From Stratiolaelaps scimitus (taxonomy: Eukaryota; Arthropoda; Arachnida; Mesostigmata; Laelapidae), in assembly GCA_019614645.1 (NCBI GenBank), contig JABWDB010000004.1:11408001-11472000 (forward strand): DNA of 64,000 nucleotides, given 5' to 3'. How positions within the stretch are numbered: position 1 is the first letter of the stretch; every line of letters begins with the position of its first letter. The notes below the pieces were generated by a model that had not been told where the DNA came from, did no database searches, and saw only the letters and a program-made list of their open reading frames with translations. Positions 46,089-60,023 of this stretch are shown here, piece by piece. The position numbers and the translations under genes were made by a program.

Positions 46089-49076
46089 TCAATAACAATA
46101 AACATTCGCACATATGGCGGAATTCACTTGGCCTTGTCGCAATCCACTAGTCCATCCTTGTGACGAAATTATCTTGAGCATGTCATTTCGCATGAATACG
46201 TTCGTTTTGAAATCTGCAGTTAGCAAACGGATGCACTATTTTCCATGGCCTCAAGTGGCTCGCTTGTCCACGTGACCTTATCCGCAATGGTAGGCACTTT
46301 AAGAGACGCTCATAGATAAGTCCGCCGGAAAGAGTAGCTCAAGGGAAACCTCAAATCCAAAAAAGTTTTCTTCTCTACCACTGCGTACTGGTCGTATATT
46401 GCTTTCGTTGCTAGGCCCGTACACCGCGATGTTGAGATAGCGCGAGTACGATAGTACGTACTATCTGCAGCAGACTACTGCGCCGCCCTTTCATGCAGAC
46501 AACGGCCGTCGACATTAGTTACGTTAGGTCCCGTGTTACCAAGGGCAAAACGGGAACGGAGGGAGGGAGAGAGGGAGGTAGACCGGTTGATGGCCTGGTG
46601 GGAAGTGCAGTAGCTGCCCAGCGCTGTCGTCTAACCGCTTGAGTGGTACCCGCTAGAATGGAATCTTAACCTGACTGCGGGCTTCGGGCACCGTCGCGGT
46701 ACGGCGGATAAGGTAGGAGCAGCTTTATCCAAGACCTTCCTTATTTCGTTCGCTCCCCGCCATCTCCATCTGGGATTCCGTAAGCTTTTGGCTGCAGCAG
46801 ATGTGCCCTTGATCAGAAGTTGCGGGAGACTGCCAGCCGTTCGAGTAGCGGCGCTCGTTGCTCGCTGCAGGAGCGGCAGTGGCAGGCGTAACAGAGACAC
46901 AAGCATCTACAAAAAGTTCATGAATGTGCCGTAGCTCGCCGACGTTGGTTACCTGCCACGCTTGTTCATCCGCTAGCTCGCTAGCGACACGACAAGTATG
47001 TGTATACATGGGGCAAGCAGCAAAGCTGAGCAAAGCCCGAAGGGCCACGGGGCTAGCGTCAGCGTGAATTATCGCCAGGCTTTAACCCTACTTGTGGCAA
47101 AGGAATTACTTACCTAGACTGCCGCGTCTGTCGCGTACGAACAGCATCAGCAGCAGCAATGCAATGCGTGAAGACACTGCTTGCTGCTAAGTCAAGACAA
47201 GTAGACGCCACCCGCCCGGGGACATCATTTCTACCTCTAGCTGACTGGTAGGATGACGATTCGCGAGCCCGTTGGCACCTTCGCTTACTCGACTAACTGG
47301 CCTTTTTTTGCCTCAATATTGTTAAGGAAATGGCGGTCATTTATCGTCGGAAATTTTATGTACGCGGACATTTCCGAAGAGGGGAGGCCAGCTAGAGTCG
47401 CCTGTAAGAGACGCCTGTGAACGAGATCACCAATTTGCTCCCTGTCAGCCCCGATTTCTCTCTGCCGCTGAAAACGGCAATCGACGCTAAACAGGCACAC
47501 GCGGGAAAATCTACATACGGTGAATATTGTTTTTCTTCGATATTAGTTCACTTTATATAAACTCTGGATTATATATTTACGAGCTTTGTAGGAGCGGTGA
47601 TGCGAATTTATGCATCAAATAGGGTCCATTGGTTCGAGGTACTGTTCCAACAGGGAGTGTCACGGACATAGCTGATGATGTCCACGTTTGCGTACGGATT
47701 AAGGATGTGCGCGCCGCGAACAAATCGCGGGGAGACAGGAGAAGGAAGTCTGATGATAACAACACGGAAAAAACACGGAAAACGACGCACGACTTAATAA
47801 TGCATTGCAATAGCACTCACTGCGTGAGCTGATTTCAATAAGTCGTCGCATCAACAAGGATCCATGGTGAACCAAATAATTACTTTAGTGGTGACAGTCT
47901 ATGCGTGTAGCCGCTATGAAGTTTGCACACGAGGCAAACAGCGGACCTAGTTACTTCCGTTTTCAATAAAGACTTCAATTTCCGCTTGCTCCGGCGCCAA
48001 ATTCAAACGACAGCACTGCGTTCGAGGGACAAACAATACTGGTGCACTGCCCAGCGTGTTCTGACGAATGCCGTCCCAGCGAGTCGTACCGACCCTGTTG
48101 TTCTCAACGTCTCCGAGTAAGCACAACTCGAGAGGGCTCCTTATAGTAGTGGGACGCCGAACAAAGGCGGGGCCCGCAAATCACAAAGAACGTATGCAAA
48201 TGTCTGCCTTCAGAAAATGGAATATAGAAATAATATATCCTGTACATTTCTAGGTACTGTTAGTATGATATATCTGTGAAACCACAGTCTGCGGCTGATG
48301 CAAGTCATATTATAAATTTTCAAACTTATTGTGTGTTTCAATTGTCAAATGTCACCTACTGATGAGGCAAATACAATACAAGCTAGCGTCGCCATTTGTT
48401 CTACAACCTCAAAAGGCGTCAGCTCAGTTATGACGTCTGGAAAATGAGCAAATTTCTCAATGGCTCCTCTACGCTAACGGAATTATTTACTTACTTTACG
48501 TCGGATATTGATGATGGTAGGGCGCCTCAAAAAATATGCAATAATTAGAGAAGCAGTTGGGGATTCACTCTTACTGTTCGCCCTTAAAATCCCGCACTGT
48601 TATTCTATGGTCCCACAAGGCAAAATTAATTAATACTGCATCCCTTGAGGATTCTGGAAAAAGCAAGGAAACATGTAAATCAGGCAAGCTAAATGGTATA
48701 AACAGCAAGAGATGTTATAGCTATATAATATGATCTTGTAGTACGTTCATCTGATCGAAAGCGTTGGTTGGATACAAATGAATTCGCATTATGCAAATTG
48801 TTACTAGGAAAAGCACGAATCAATGCGAAAAACACGTGGTATAAGGCAGTTAAACATCTATGCTCATGCCAACCTAAGGAACTAACCTAATAAAATCGAT
48901 TGCACCTGTGCACGTCTAGAAAGAAGCAGAATTATTGATTGGTGCCGTGGTTTCTGCGAGGGGCATCATGTGAATCTACAAACGATCGAAGGTCCGTTGA
49001 TCTTGTCAACACACCTATCAGGCACCCATGAACTCGGCAGGTATAAGGGCAGAACTGCTAGCTCTATAGATTACAG
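46089..49076. other. No supported gene
   Basis: GC-richer to about 47.5 kb, then AT-rich. There are short frames only, and a 16-base palindrome at 46450. Confidence 0.4.
46450..46465. repeat. 16-bp perfect palindrome
   Basis: GATAGTACGTACTATC is its own reverse complement. Perfect 16-base palindromes are rare by chance at this scale and can be binding sites for dimeric factors or mobile-element ends. Nothing next to it decides which. Confidence 0.6.
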
Positions 49077-49130
49077 CAGCTGATTCGACAGTGGAGTCTA
49101 TTTGCGCAGACTCCACTGTCGAATCAGCTG
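49077..49130. repeat. Perfect 23-bp inverted repeat, 8-nt loop
   Basis: The left arm 49077-49099 begins CAGCTGATTCGACAG and the right arm 49108-49130 ends CTGTCGAATCAGCTG. The arms are exact reverse complements across 23 bases, around the loop ATTTGCGC. The chance of this in 64 kb is negligible. It could be a small palindromic insertion, the tip of a foldback element, or an RNA hairpin. No longer inverted repeat extends outward. Confidence 0.9.
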
Positions 49131-50279
49131 ATGCTATCGTAAATATCATATATGCAATACGTGGTATGCGCACGTCAAGAGTGATATAGAGATATATATA
49201 TATATAGAGCGAGTATTATAGGATATCCAGAGCCCAAACGAATAATGGAAGGAGACGCTTTCAAAGTACTTTCATCCTCCAGAGCAGATAAGTCGTTCCT
49301 GCCTGTTAGCCTGCGCCTTCAGAATGCTCATCAATTTAGCTAGAGTTGGCTATTATTGAATCAAGAAAAGAGGAGATACATTTGGTAATGACTATCCAGA
49401 TACCGGAATGCCACTGATACCCTTAAATGGTATCGGATTTGTTCCATGTCCCTTCAGTTTGACTAATTTGATTACAAGGAAAATAGGTGGTCGTGGATAG
49501 TTCGGTGGCTCAACGGTACTCCAGTGAACCAGGCTATCAACCGGCGGGTAAGATCAACGGCCTTCGATTCACTGAAATTCAATATTAAGTGATATTAAAA
49601 CATCCTGTGAAGCAAAGGCGAAAGTTGGAAGTATCAACGAAATTTTTCTCCTTTTTGCTAACCCTCTGTATCTTTCGTCGAAGAATTTCGATAACTGAAT
49701 TGGTGACGGCAACACCGAAGGAACTACAAGCCCAAAGATTTGCCGTTCTTTGAGGGCAGATAGGAAACGGCCAGGTCTACCACAACAGTTAGCAAGGCAC
49801 AATTGCCTCAGCCATTCATTGTCTGCGTACCGCAGTCTTCGTACATGAAGGAAATAGAACGTAAGAGCTTCACAGGCCGGCTCACCTCAATTTGTCCTGG
49901 AACTGATTGTGGTCTAGCGGACCTTCGAAACTCACCAATCCCGTCGCACGTCACTGCCACAGGACCTGACTAATTTTCTTGACGAGGCATGCCGTAAATT
50001 AGATCGTTAATAGTTGTCACGAGGAGAGGAGCATTTTTCTTCGTTTATAAATGTGGTAGAGATTCTAGAGAGCTCTAGAACAGCAAAGTGTTCTATCTCG
50101 GTGGACTGTGCTATACGTGAAAGCTGATGCTACGTTCAACTTGGTACTTGTTATTTTTTAGGAATTCGATCAGAAGAACATCTCGTATTTGTTTTTGCTA
50201 CCCGCCAGGAGGAGTATACCGTGAGACAAGTACACGTGATCAGATGCAGGAAATAGCGTGACTTTAATAGGTTACTCAC

Positions 50280-50439
50280 AATAAAGACATTTATTATACG
50301 AACAAGCGTGCGGTTCACTACATTAGTCACTATTCGTATGTAACCAGAATTCGTCGAAATAGCTAGAGCCTCAATAGCTCTTAGATTATGTCCTCCGGGG
50401 AGAAGCTCGCTTTTTCCATAAGTCATAAAGTATGCAACA
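50280..50439 (-). CDS. Candidate internal exon, unknown protein
   Basis: A 53-codon minus-strand interval is bounded by an acceptor-like CATCGCAG (50447-50440) and a strong donor GTGAGT (50279-50274). It reads VAYFMTYGKSELLPGGHNLR, then AIEALAISTNSGYIRIVTNV, then VNRTLVRIINVFI, with alternating beta-strand-like hydrophobics near the end. No domain is recognised. The frame remains open past the donor to 50151. No neighbouring exon was found, so this stands alone. Confidence 0.25.
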
Positions 50440-50992
50440 CTGCGATGCGACAACGTTGCAGGGGACTACCGACAAATGCGCTGTGAGTCGGGTGACTCAG
50501 CGCTCTAGTATGATCGACATGCTGTTCAATCAGAGTTAAGCTAGCTCAGCTCGTATGTACGATCTACCAAAAAAAAAAACTAGAGGTGCTTTCCGCCCCT
50601 GCTCGCAGCCTCCTTGCGGCTATTGCGGCAGGCCTTACTCGTTCGCTTCAAGCGACTAACTACTGGTTGCGGGACGAGCCTCCGCCGACGCTATCACTCA
50701 CCCAATGATGTGGTCTCTGGTCACGTTGTAGAACTCGCGCGCTCCGTGGCGATAGCTCTGCGCCCTCGCCAGAACAGCTTCCATACCATCCATTGGATCC
50801 TCTTAGTGGACCCTTTATTGCCAGGCCTGAAGTGCGCAACGGTATTATTTGCTAATGTGATGTATAATATACATGACTTTCTCACAATCCGACTATAAGC
50901 CTTGGACAAAACACAATGATGCGATAGCTGGCTGCGCCTATAACGAGTCTCATCGCACGCGTAGCGCTCAGATTTCGTGATTTTCGTGGAAA

Positions 50993-51028
50993 TATATATA
51001 TATATATATATCTATATATACATATATT
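50993..51028. repeat. (TA)n microsatellite, interrupted
   Basis: TA tract broken by TCTA and TACA near its 3' end. Confidence 0.88.
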
Positions 51029-52018
51029 ATGCGAAGATGAATGATTTCAATAATCCCTAGTTCGCGTGTCGACTGTAATTAGGTGACTCTGGTCTCATTT
51101 AGCTGCGGATTTATTCATGCCCAATACCAAAGTAGAACCGCTACCGTTCAACAGGACGTATAGCGTAGCAATCATCCTGTCACCCAGGTGTACAAACCCA
51201 CCGAAACTAACGCTAATCCCTCAACTTGTGCGCAGTTTGTTGTTCGCCTACCGCAACTATCCGTGTATTCAGCTTCCACGACACCAACATGTGATTGTAA
51301 CGATATTCAACAATTGCGTAAAAATACCATACTTGGCTTCAATGGGAAAAAACAATGAGAAAAACGGTCTTGACCTAAGCAACACACAGTTGGCTACTGA
51401 CGTAGACAATAAGTCAGTGCCTCAGTTGTGTGTATAACAGATAATCTATGCAGGTCTTCTGGACACATGCATAGAGAAGACAGGATTTCGCTCCTCTGCT
51501 ATTCGTTCGATCTTCATAAAGAAGAAAGATGTCGACGAAAAGAAAAAAATAAAAAAAACCCAACTTGAAAAGGGAATATCTAGCTGATCATCGAAATTCA
51601 ATGTCACTGCACACTCCAGAATGAAAGTCTACCAGCCCGCAGAAAAATCATATTGGAAAAACGCCCAATCTGACGTTGATGGTCCGGGTGGGACAGATAA
51701 ACAATCGGAAATCAAGTTTTAGTGGTAGATAGACAGGCGCTACATCAAGCCCCATTTCGATATATTCTACTACTTGCAAATATTAGGCAAGCCGACTGAT
51801 CAGTTATTAAAAAAGCATTATACCTGTCAGCTGGCAGAAGGGGATCTGCATATAAGGACCCTCTCTCCCGTTATTTTTAGATGGTGCATCTAATTTTTTT
51901 CTCTGGCTTTTAGTGGGCGATTCGGTGTTTTATCTGTGACTGCCGTTAGTTTTCAAGGCTGTCAGGCAGCATTGCCCCATGCCAGCGGCTAGCCCATCTA
52001 TGCAATGGACTTGTTCTT

Positions 52019-52032
52019 GGGGGGGGGGGGGG
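52019..52032 (+). repeat. Homopolymer run of 14 G
   Basis: An uninterrupted G14 followed by CGCG. Runs this long are rare in animal DNA and are also a common place for sequencing length errors. Confidence 0.95.
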
Positions 52033-53330
52033 CGCGAATGAACCGGATACGTTCTGCCCTATTACAGAACTAGCTGTCGTACCATGAATCCTCGCTTTTC
52101 GCCAGTTTACCACTAAGCGGCCGTCCCGTATTTTTATGACACGGAAACCATTCCTCGTCTACCTGTACTCGCTTTCGTTGTTCGTGTCATCAGTAAGGCT
52201 TACCTGCTGGATCGATGACGTCGGCCAAAGGCCCCCTCAGGAAAAGTCGCCTTCAAAAGAAAGCTGTTTCCCTTCATCGCTCTATTTCGCCCTCATCCTT
52301 CCTGGCACAGAACTTATGGCTCATTCATTTGGCATTTGGGAGATACAGACACGTGCAGAGGCTGTTCAGGGCTGGGTTCTCGATCCACCTCTTCTTTTTC
52401 CTTCGTTTTTTTTCTTTTTTTTTTATATAAAACGATCTGCGGCGAACGAATTCGGTCGGTGCCAAGCTTAAACGAAAGCCCCGAGTGCCACGCTGGGACT
52501 GTTCTCGCATCTCGCTCTCGAACGAGCCCATCCGCCCGCGGTGCAACGCTATGCAGAGGCACGTTCGTTGACTGCAGCGATCCGTTGACTGACCGACCGA
52601 CGAACACCACGTCAGGCGTTTTTTCAGTTCGTGTTTGGTGCCTGCTACGTTCACTAACGACGTGGAGCCATGGATACCGCGACTGCTCGACATCACTGGT
52701 CGGTAGGCTAGTGTGACAGAGTCAGGAGAAAACAGGAGAGTGACAGTTCAATAAATGAACCATCATTTGACAAAGATGTGACTTCAAAATAAGCTTTGAA
52801 CTAAACTTTGTTGTTGGGGCCATTGAGGCGTGCATTTGGCGTGGATTCAGAATAGACGACATTATTTCTTCCCCAACTGTTTTATCCCAGCGGTTCGGTA
52901 GCTCAACTCTCTCTCTAATCAGTAGTGGACTGAACGGACGTTTGGGGTGGTGCACTAGGCGTTTGTATGTTCTATCTAAAATAGGCACAAAAAGGATAGA
53001 ATGAAACAATCATTCATTTGTATATCGCGCAAACCCGTGTGGTTTAGGGATGTCTCTGCATGTTCAGCCAATGCATGGTACGAAGAGATGATTGCTGTTC
53101 TGATGTGACTCGGTGTCGTCATGTTCATGAACCCCACCAGTCACGATTCAAATCACAGATTGAATGTGACCTGGTATCTATCGCAAAGTGACATATACAT
53201 CTGCTCCTCTGCACGAGTAGATCAACGAAAACAATTTTTAGAAAAAACCTACCAATCCACCGGACAGGTTTTTGTGAAAGGTCATCATTTTTCCGAACAT
53301 CGCATTACCCCAGAGAGCCAAAGGTTTCTC

Positions 53331-53359
53331 AGCCAACATTTAACGTCCACGGTACCGCT
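53331..53359 (-). repeat. SINE-like repeat core fragment, reversed
   Basis: The 28-base block AGCCAACATTTAACGTCCAC followed by GGTACCGC is almost identical to the block at 43972-43999. On the minus strand it corresponds to the GTGGACGTTAAAYGTTGGCT core of the repeat family. Homology cannot be followed by eye on either side. This is either a very short relic or the conserved core of a more decayed copy. Confidence 0.5.
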
Positions 53360-56300
53360 ACCGCAGAGACCCACCTGGCTCAAACCAGCAGATTAGTGTC
53401 AATCGCTACCCTACTGAAGTGCTGTCCGAAGTGATCTACATTTAGTTTGTCTTTGCTCGATACTACTGTTTCATTGTTGAGGTAGCTTACACAGGTTCAC
53501 ACGAGATCACCGACCCTATTTAACTCGAGATTGTGTGCAACGCGAGAGCATACAATATGTGTAACGATCCCCAAGACCAGCGGTGGCGCGACGTTTTAAT
53601 ATCTCAGCAGCTATCACGACAAATTCGAAAACAGCTCAGGGCTAAACGGAAAGCTAACCTCTGTCGATTTGCCTGGTTCTCCGGTGCCTGCTCTAACAAC
53701 GGAGGTCGAACGGTCGGGTCAACTTACTAAACGCGGCGAGCTTCCGCGTATCCACTGGCCATTAGTCACGCAATGCCCTTAGCAGGCTTTCTTTGTCGGC
53801 CAGAGTTTGCCCTCACTCGCTGCTACTCCATGCTGAATTCGACGGACTGCGAGTTATTACTACAGCAGACACAGGGAGTCTCAAAACGCAATTTAATTGA
53901 ATCGTTTATTTTATGGCTCTATCTTCTGTCGCATGCCCACTGCCCTCGCGAGATCCAAAAGCGCAAGCTGGTCAGGTAGCAGACCTGCTGAAATAAAATT
54001 ACGGTGTTTGGCACTGAGAACGGCTGATGGCGACATCGCATCAGTTTGATCCAGTTCTGTTAAATATCTATCGCAAAATATTTACAGCTGTATTGAATCC
54101 TTGCTTCTTCCACACAGGTTTCGCCCATTGTTGTATAATGTATTATATCTTCACGATAGGTGGGGCCTGGGCTCTCAAAGAGGTAAGTATATGGTAAGTA
54201 AACTGTCAGATAAACAGGCAGTGGCAAATGCCGAAATCGTGTTGTATACTTTCGAGTATGAACCGCACGAACGGCAATGGCCTTACTGCCGCCCCAAGAA
54301 AGGTACTGACATTTGACACTGGTATATTCCATTCGGAAGCAACAGTGAACATTTGTGTTTATCTATGTGACCAGTACCGGATGTTTGCTACCTGGAGAAC
54401 GTCGTTGGCGACAACGCTTGCAAAGTCCATATTTCGTCTACCTGGAAAATCAATGGCATGCGTGATTGCGTGGTTACAAACGAAAAAGAAAGAGTCATAA
54501 GGAATTTCGTATCACCCTTGCATATCATCCTTGCATCGTCTTTGAATTGACCATGCTCCGCTCTGAGATTCGGCGTTTTGGCTTTACGACTTTTCGCCTG
54601 GTGCATTTTCAACAAAATAAAAAAATATTTTTTTACAGCTGCATTTCATCGAATTCATTGTATTTACCGCCCATAAGGACTCGGTATATAGTCGTTGAAC
54701 TTCATGTGTAAGCGGTGAGGTGGCTAATATATTTACGCTCTGGCTTGAATCACGTTGCTTTTCTCCTTTGTACTTTGGTTACTTACATCAATACGAAGGC
54801 CAGTGACACTTCTTCCTTTATGGAGACCACTTTTCTTCGGGCAAGTACGTCTCACATTCAATAGTGTCCACTGTTGTTCAACGGCACAAACTAGGACGAT
54901 CCCTGATGGCCTGTTCCAACGACGACCAGTCCCAATCTCAGTGTCACCCCTCGTGTCCTTCGGATATTCCGCAGTGCCTGCCTTTTTTTCTTTTTGTCCC
55001 TTCTACCAGCTGGACCCCCACAGGTTTTGGGAGCTGGAGAGATGTGCTGCTCGGTATAGGGTCGCCTTCGTTGTAGCTCGACGTCTTGACTTCTTTATCT
55101 GCCATTCCCCCAGGGTGCGTTAAGGGGCGACTGCGCTGGTATGCATCCAGACAGTAGGCAGTAATGCCTTTTCGTTGCAGTGTAGTAGTCTGGTAATGAC
55201 CGAGTCACAGGCATGGGAGCAGGCACTGTCTGTGGGGGGAATTCTAGGCGTAGACGTTTCTTCAGGCTAGGTGACTCGGGCAACCAAAGTAGTCACCTGT
55301 GGAAGAAGGTGACGGGCGAATGGCCTGACCTCTTTAGCAAGCCTTCCACGACGGCCCACCACTGAAGGAGGTCGTAGCAGCGGCTTAGTTGACGCGACAA
55401 AGCTTTGATGAGGTGAACCTTTGGCAACACTGGGCCGACAGCCCTTCAGATCCGGCGGATCCGATTGGATGCTGGAACGGAGCACGACCCGAGGCACCGT
55501 CTTCACCGCCTCTTCCCATCATATTCCCATCAGATTTATAGTTCTTCGCGATTGGATTGTGATTGATCACGGACGGTATTCAGTTATGCTGTTCTTATTT
55601 GGTATTAAAATACACCATGTTTCAACTCTTACGCCGTATACTGGCCAGCTATTCTTGTTGGGCAACACATGGACAATGGATTAGTTTGTTCTTGGAGTCT
55701 GCAGAGACAGAGGTATGAGAATGGTAGTTGGCCCTCTTTTTTAAAGGTGTTAATCTGGAGTTTACATAAAATACGTTTCGAGAAAGTCAGGCGTACGGAA
55801 ACAGTTATTTTGCGGGAAAAATTATACAAACCGTCTTAGAAAATAACGTAAGCGGGCAGAAAAGACCTAGGAAATTATTATCATTATTATATTTTCCATT
55901 ACTTCGCAATTTACTGAATCCAAGCTAAGCAATGAAAGAGCTCCTTGGCGTTTGCATCAACCATGTATGTAATTTACTTCAACGGCATACGAGTAGCTAC
56001 CGTCAAAAAACGTCTACTTTTCCGCAACACGCACTCCTGAACCTGGCCCGCCACAATGGCAAGTCGCGGCAACACGTAACCGCTACGTCATCTTCGCTCA
56101 TGAACGCTCTCACTTCATTCTCGTTTGCCATGTTTCTCCGTAAAGCGATAAGCTGAAAAAACTGCTTGTTCCTTTTACCCAAGCGAGCCAAAACTCCAGC
56201 CACTTCTCTGCCCCTTCGTCCGTTTCGTCTCTAACCAACGCTACGCACATTGGATTGTTTCCTTAAAAGCACTGCCCGTTACACGCGTACGGCGTCTTCC

Positions 56301-58096
56301 CTCTCCATCTTCTGCCAGATTCCCTCATCTGTCCATCGATATGTCGGTCCGTCTATTTATAGAGCAATGCCCATCTATCTATGGGCCCCCCGCCTACACA
56401 TGCTTCCGGGGAGAGGAATGCCAGACATTCCTTCTGCATTGTCCACCTCATTCATAGCATCAATACAATGAAAGCGTGCAGGCTGCATAGCGAAAATACA
56501 TCGAGCGAGAGAGGTCAGCTGGAATTCGAATCGCAGCGTCCGCATGTGATTGAACTCTGCAAATATTCATTGAGGCGCAGGCAAAAAAAAAACAACATTT
56601 GAATGCAATACGACCTTGCGGATCGTTTCTACTATTATTTATCAACTGAACGTTGCCTATCGATTGGGGGGACAAATTTAGTAGTGGCCAAAAAGTCGAC
56701 GTTGACTTACACGATGTGAGTTGTTCTTTAAAAATCTGACGGGCTTACAAATTACAAATGGGTTCTCGTGCTTCCCAGCTTCACGGGTAAGGTTGACGAT
56801 ATTTGCGCGTATCAGCATAGTCGCGCGCTCGCCTGTGTGCAGATTCAACGGGCAAATTGTATGAGATCTATTTGTGATATGTCATCTCCTCTCTAACAAC
56901 CAGCGTTGAACAGCTAACGAAATCCTGGGTTTCGAAAATGAGCTAAGCCTTCGCAGTTCATACGTAGATATTGAGTGGACTAATCAGCAAGTTATGTAAC
57001 TATATTTTTTTTGGTTCTTTCAGGTAACGAATAAAAGCCTGTAGAATAGAAGCCGTAACGCAGATACGATCGGACAGCGATTGATTCGGACGAGTATAGA
57101 GCATTTGCAGCAGCATTTGGAATGGTGTGTTCTTGTGTGGAAAAAAATGTCGACAGCTCAGTTACGTATAGAGCTATTTCTGATGCATTGGGTCATTGAC
57201 TATTTTAAGAGTTAATAGAAGCCTATTTTCGCGAATTTATCATACACTCATATTAGTTTATAATAGTGTACGACAATTACCAAACGCAACGGACGAAGAT
57301 GATCGCATTAGACCGCAGCGGTTACCTTTGTCATGTTCTGTTCTGTCTCGTCGCTGTTGATCGTCACTGTTAAAAGTCTAACTTCAGTCATTGTGGTGTA
57401 CATTAAGCACATCGTGTGCGCAAGTACGTTCTGTTCTCGACGGAGTGTGTTTTCGCTAATGACGAGCCCTAGGGCGGAGCGAATATGCCCGCCTCTGATC
57501 ACCACTCCTGTGTGACGGTTATTACTACTGCTGCTGTTTGGCGTGTTCGGATACGTTGTTGCTCGCGAACTATTGCATCCAAGTATGTAGAAAGATGATG
57601 AACATGGCAAGCTGCAGTGGATATAGATGTCATAGGAACTTAGGCTTGCCCACCCCTACCTGATTTCAGCATTGACGATATTGATTTCTCGATATTGACA
57701 TATCTAAATGGTGTTCATCTTCGGGCTGCCGAGGTAATGTTCGTCACAGCGTTATTTAGCTAAGCATGCATCGCATTGGTCTCTGGAACTTGTAAGGAGA
57801 TATTTCCATAAGAATGAAGCTCGATTGTATCTCAATTTTGCGTGGTTTGCAAAAACGCTGAGCTTTAGTGATCTAGAAGAAGCGGAAGATTCGGTCGAGC
57901 GTGGGCTGGGCGAAGTATTATATGTAGAAAGCCAGGATCGCCTATGTAGTCTCCTGCAGCCATTGGCTTTGTCTCCGTTTTGCTCGTTCTGATCAGCCGC
58001 CAACTGGCTTGATACTCACGTTGGCATATCGATGCTCACCAACTATCTAGCCGCCAGTCCTGCTTATATTGTGTTATGTTCCTCTCATATATGACT

Positions 58097-58113
58097 TATA
58101 TATATATATATAT
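58097..58113. repeat. (TA)n microsatellite
   Basis: Short pure TA tract. Confidence 0.85.
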
Positions 58114-59046
58114 TCTTTTTATCATAGACTTATGTGGACTACTAATCTCTATTCAATCAATATACGTCAACGACAGCAACTAAACGAACCTCTATCATTT
58201 AATGCGTTGGAGCTTGCCTATGAAATGCCAAACTTGATAGCCCCTCGTCCTCCTACAGAAGCGGCGCAATCTTTTGCTGAGACTTAGATACAGCGAATAT
58301 TTGCTGCATTCTGATCAATGACCAAAACCTTGCCTGTAGATATGTTGTATTCTGTATGAGCAAGAGCCGGATGGAAACGACACACTATGTTATTGATCAC
58401 AGCCGAACGTTCTGCTCGGAGTGCTACGCATTGTTAAGTGCAACTCTCCTCGACGATCTCGTCGAGCGCAGTGACAACCATGAACCCATGGCTACGTAGA
58501 GAAAAATCTAAATCTGACTGTCTGCCTCAGTCGTGTCGCTTCGTATCGCAGTGTCGCTCAGAGCCGGCAAAGCCTTATTCTAGGAGAGCGTTAGCTAGAG
58601 AGGGGAGGTCCACCGAGCCAGCGGTAATGAAAACAAATCCTCGTGCAGGGGCCTCCAGCGAAGAGCTTGTCTATTCCTGCCATTCGTTTAGTGTTGCAGA
58701 GGGGAGCCACGCAAGCCGGGTCATTGAGGGAGGATTGAGTAAGGCCGTAGGGTGGAAAAAGGAGGACGCACCACGAGGCTGGGGACGAGGCCTGGCCGGA
58801 AGGTGATGCAAATTTAAACATTCCCACGAGAGCGAGCGAGGTGCTCGAAGGTAGTACTCATGAGCCGAAGCTAAATAGCCGAACGCCACCGCCGATATAT
58901 AAATCCTTACTAAATTCATTGGTAACTCAAGTTACAGATCCACCGCCTTTGTACTCCTCGAATGCGCAGATTGAGTTTGATGGCTCTGTGCAAAAACATG
59001 GTCTATACATATTTGGACCAGTGAATATATGTGCGTATATACGCAG

Positions 59047-59068
59047 ATATATATATATATATATATAT
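59047..59068. repeat. (TA)n microsatellite
   Basis: Pure TA tract of about 22 bases. Confidence 0.88.
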
Positions 59069-60007
59069 GCTAATTTTAGTTACCCTGCGACTATTAGAGT
59101 TGTCACGAATGGTGTACTGTTTTAATGAATGGTATCTATACCTGCTCATAGAAGATCATTATAATGTCGAGAGTCTTGATTCGACGCGAGCCAAACGCTG
59201 TAACGGCAATGAATTTGCTAGCAAAACTCTTGTTTACCTACACATCCAAACGTAGTTGAACGTAAGTGAGGTAGGCATGATTTAAGGCCGAGCAAATATC
59301 ATCAACTGCCATTGTCGACTGTGCGAACATTTCGTTTTGTTCGTCTCGACAAAGTCCTTGAGCGGCGTACCTCCCTGCTCACTATAGCCAGATGGATGGA
59401 GTGTTTTTTTTTCTTTTGCGTCATGCTTCATGTATTCTGCCATTTAGTGCGACTATGAAGAACTGTACATGCTATGCTAAAATACATGCCCAGTTTGGTT
59501 TTTGTTAGCCAGAGATTCGAACGATTTTGATATCTGCCAGTTATCGGCCAATAGTCGTTCAATCAGTCGTTTGCTCCCAGCATATTCACGTTGTTGGTAT
59601 TGGCTGCTAGTCATTATCATAATGATTTGCGATGCGAGATCGGAACGCCGAATCCCGCATAATGCCAGCTCGTGGAATACTCGATGTTGCCAGCTCGTAT
59701 ATTTGCCTTGCGATACGCGGGCTATGTCATTTGAATGAACGCAGACGCTGATTGAATATTGCGTTCCATTCGCACAGATTCCTCAGCCAATTAGTCGAAT
59801 AATTACTTCGCCTCCACCGGCAACTGCGAAACCTGTGAGAAAAAGTCATAAACACACGTCGATCAAACGTAAGTGATCACATACTCGGAAATTGGATTGG
59901 GTCGATAAATTAATCTGTCATTCCATGTTGGTTGTTGTTGTTCTGCACCGTCGCATGTGATTAAGTGCCGTTGCATTGCCTGCGGCGGTAATCGTTTTCC
60001 AGGTACA

Positions 60008-60023
60008 TTATATATATATATAT
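60008..60023. repeat. (TA)n microsatellite
   Basis: Short pure TA tract. Confidence 0.85.

Larger units (their letters stand above)
50440..53330. other. No supported gene
   Basis: The plus-strand frame 51117-51437 (106 codons, MPNTKVEPLPFNRTYSVAII onward) starts with ATG and has fair composition. It has no promoter, splice or poly(A) support and no recognised family. A G14 run lies at 52019 and an A-run near 50571. Confidence 0.35.

Noticed and set aside
49030..49065. AGIRAELLAL peptide resembling LINE RNase H
   Set aside because: Only one motif of the domain is visible and it is followed at once by a stop and the perfect hairpin.
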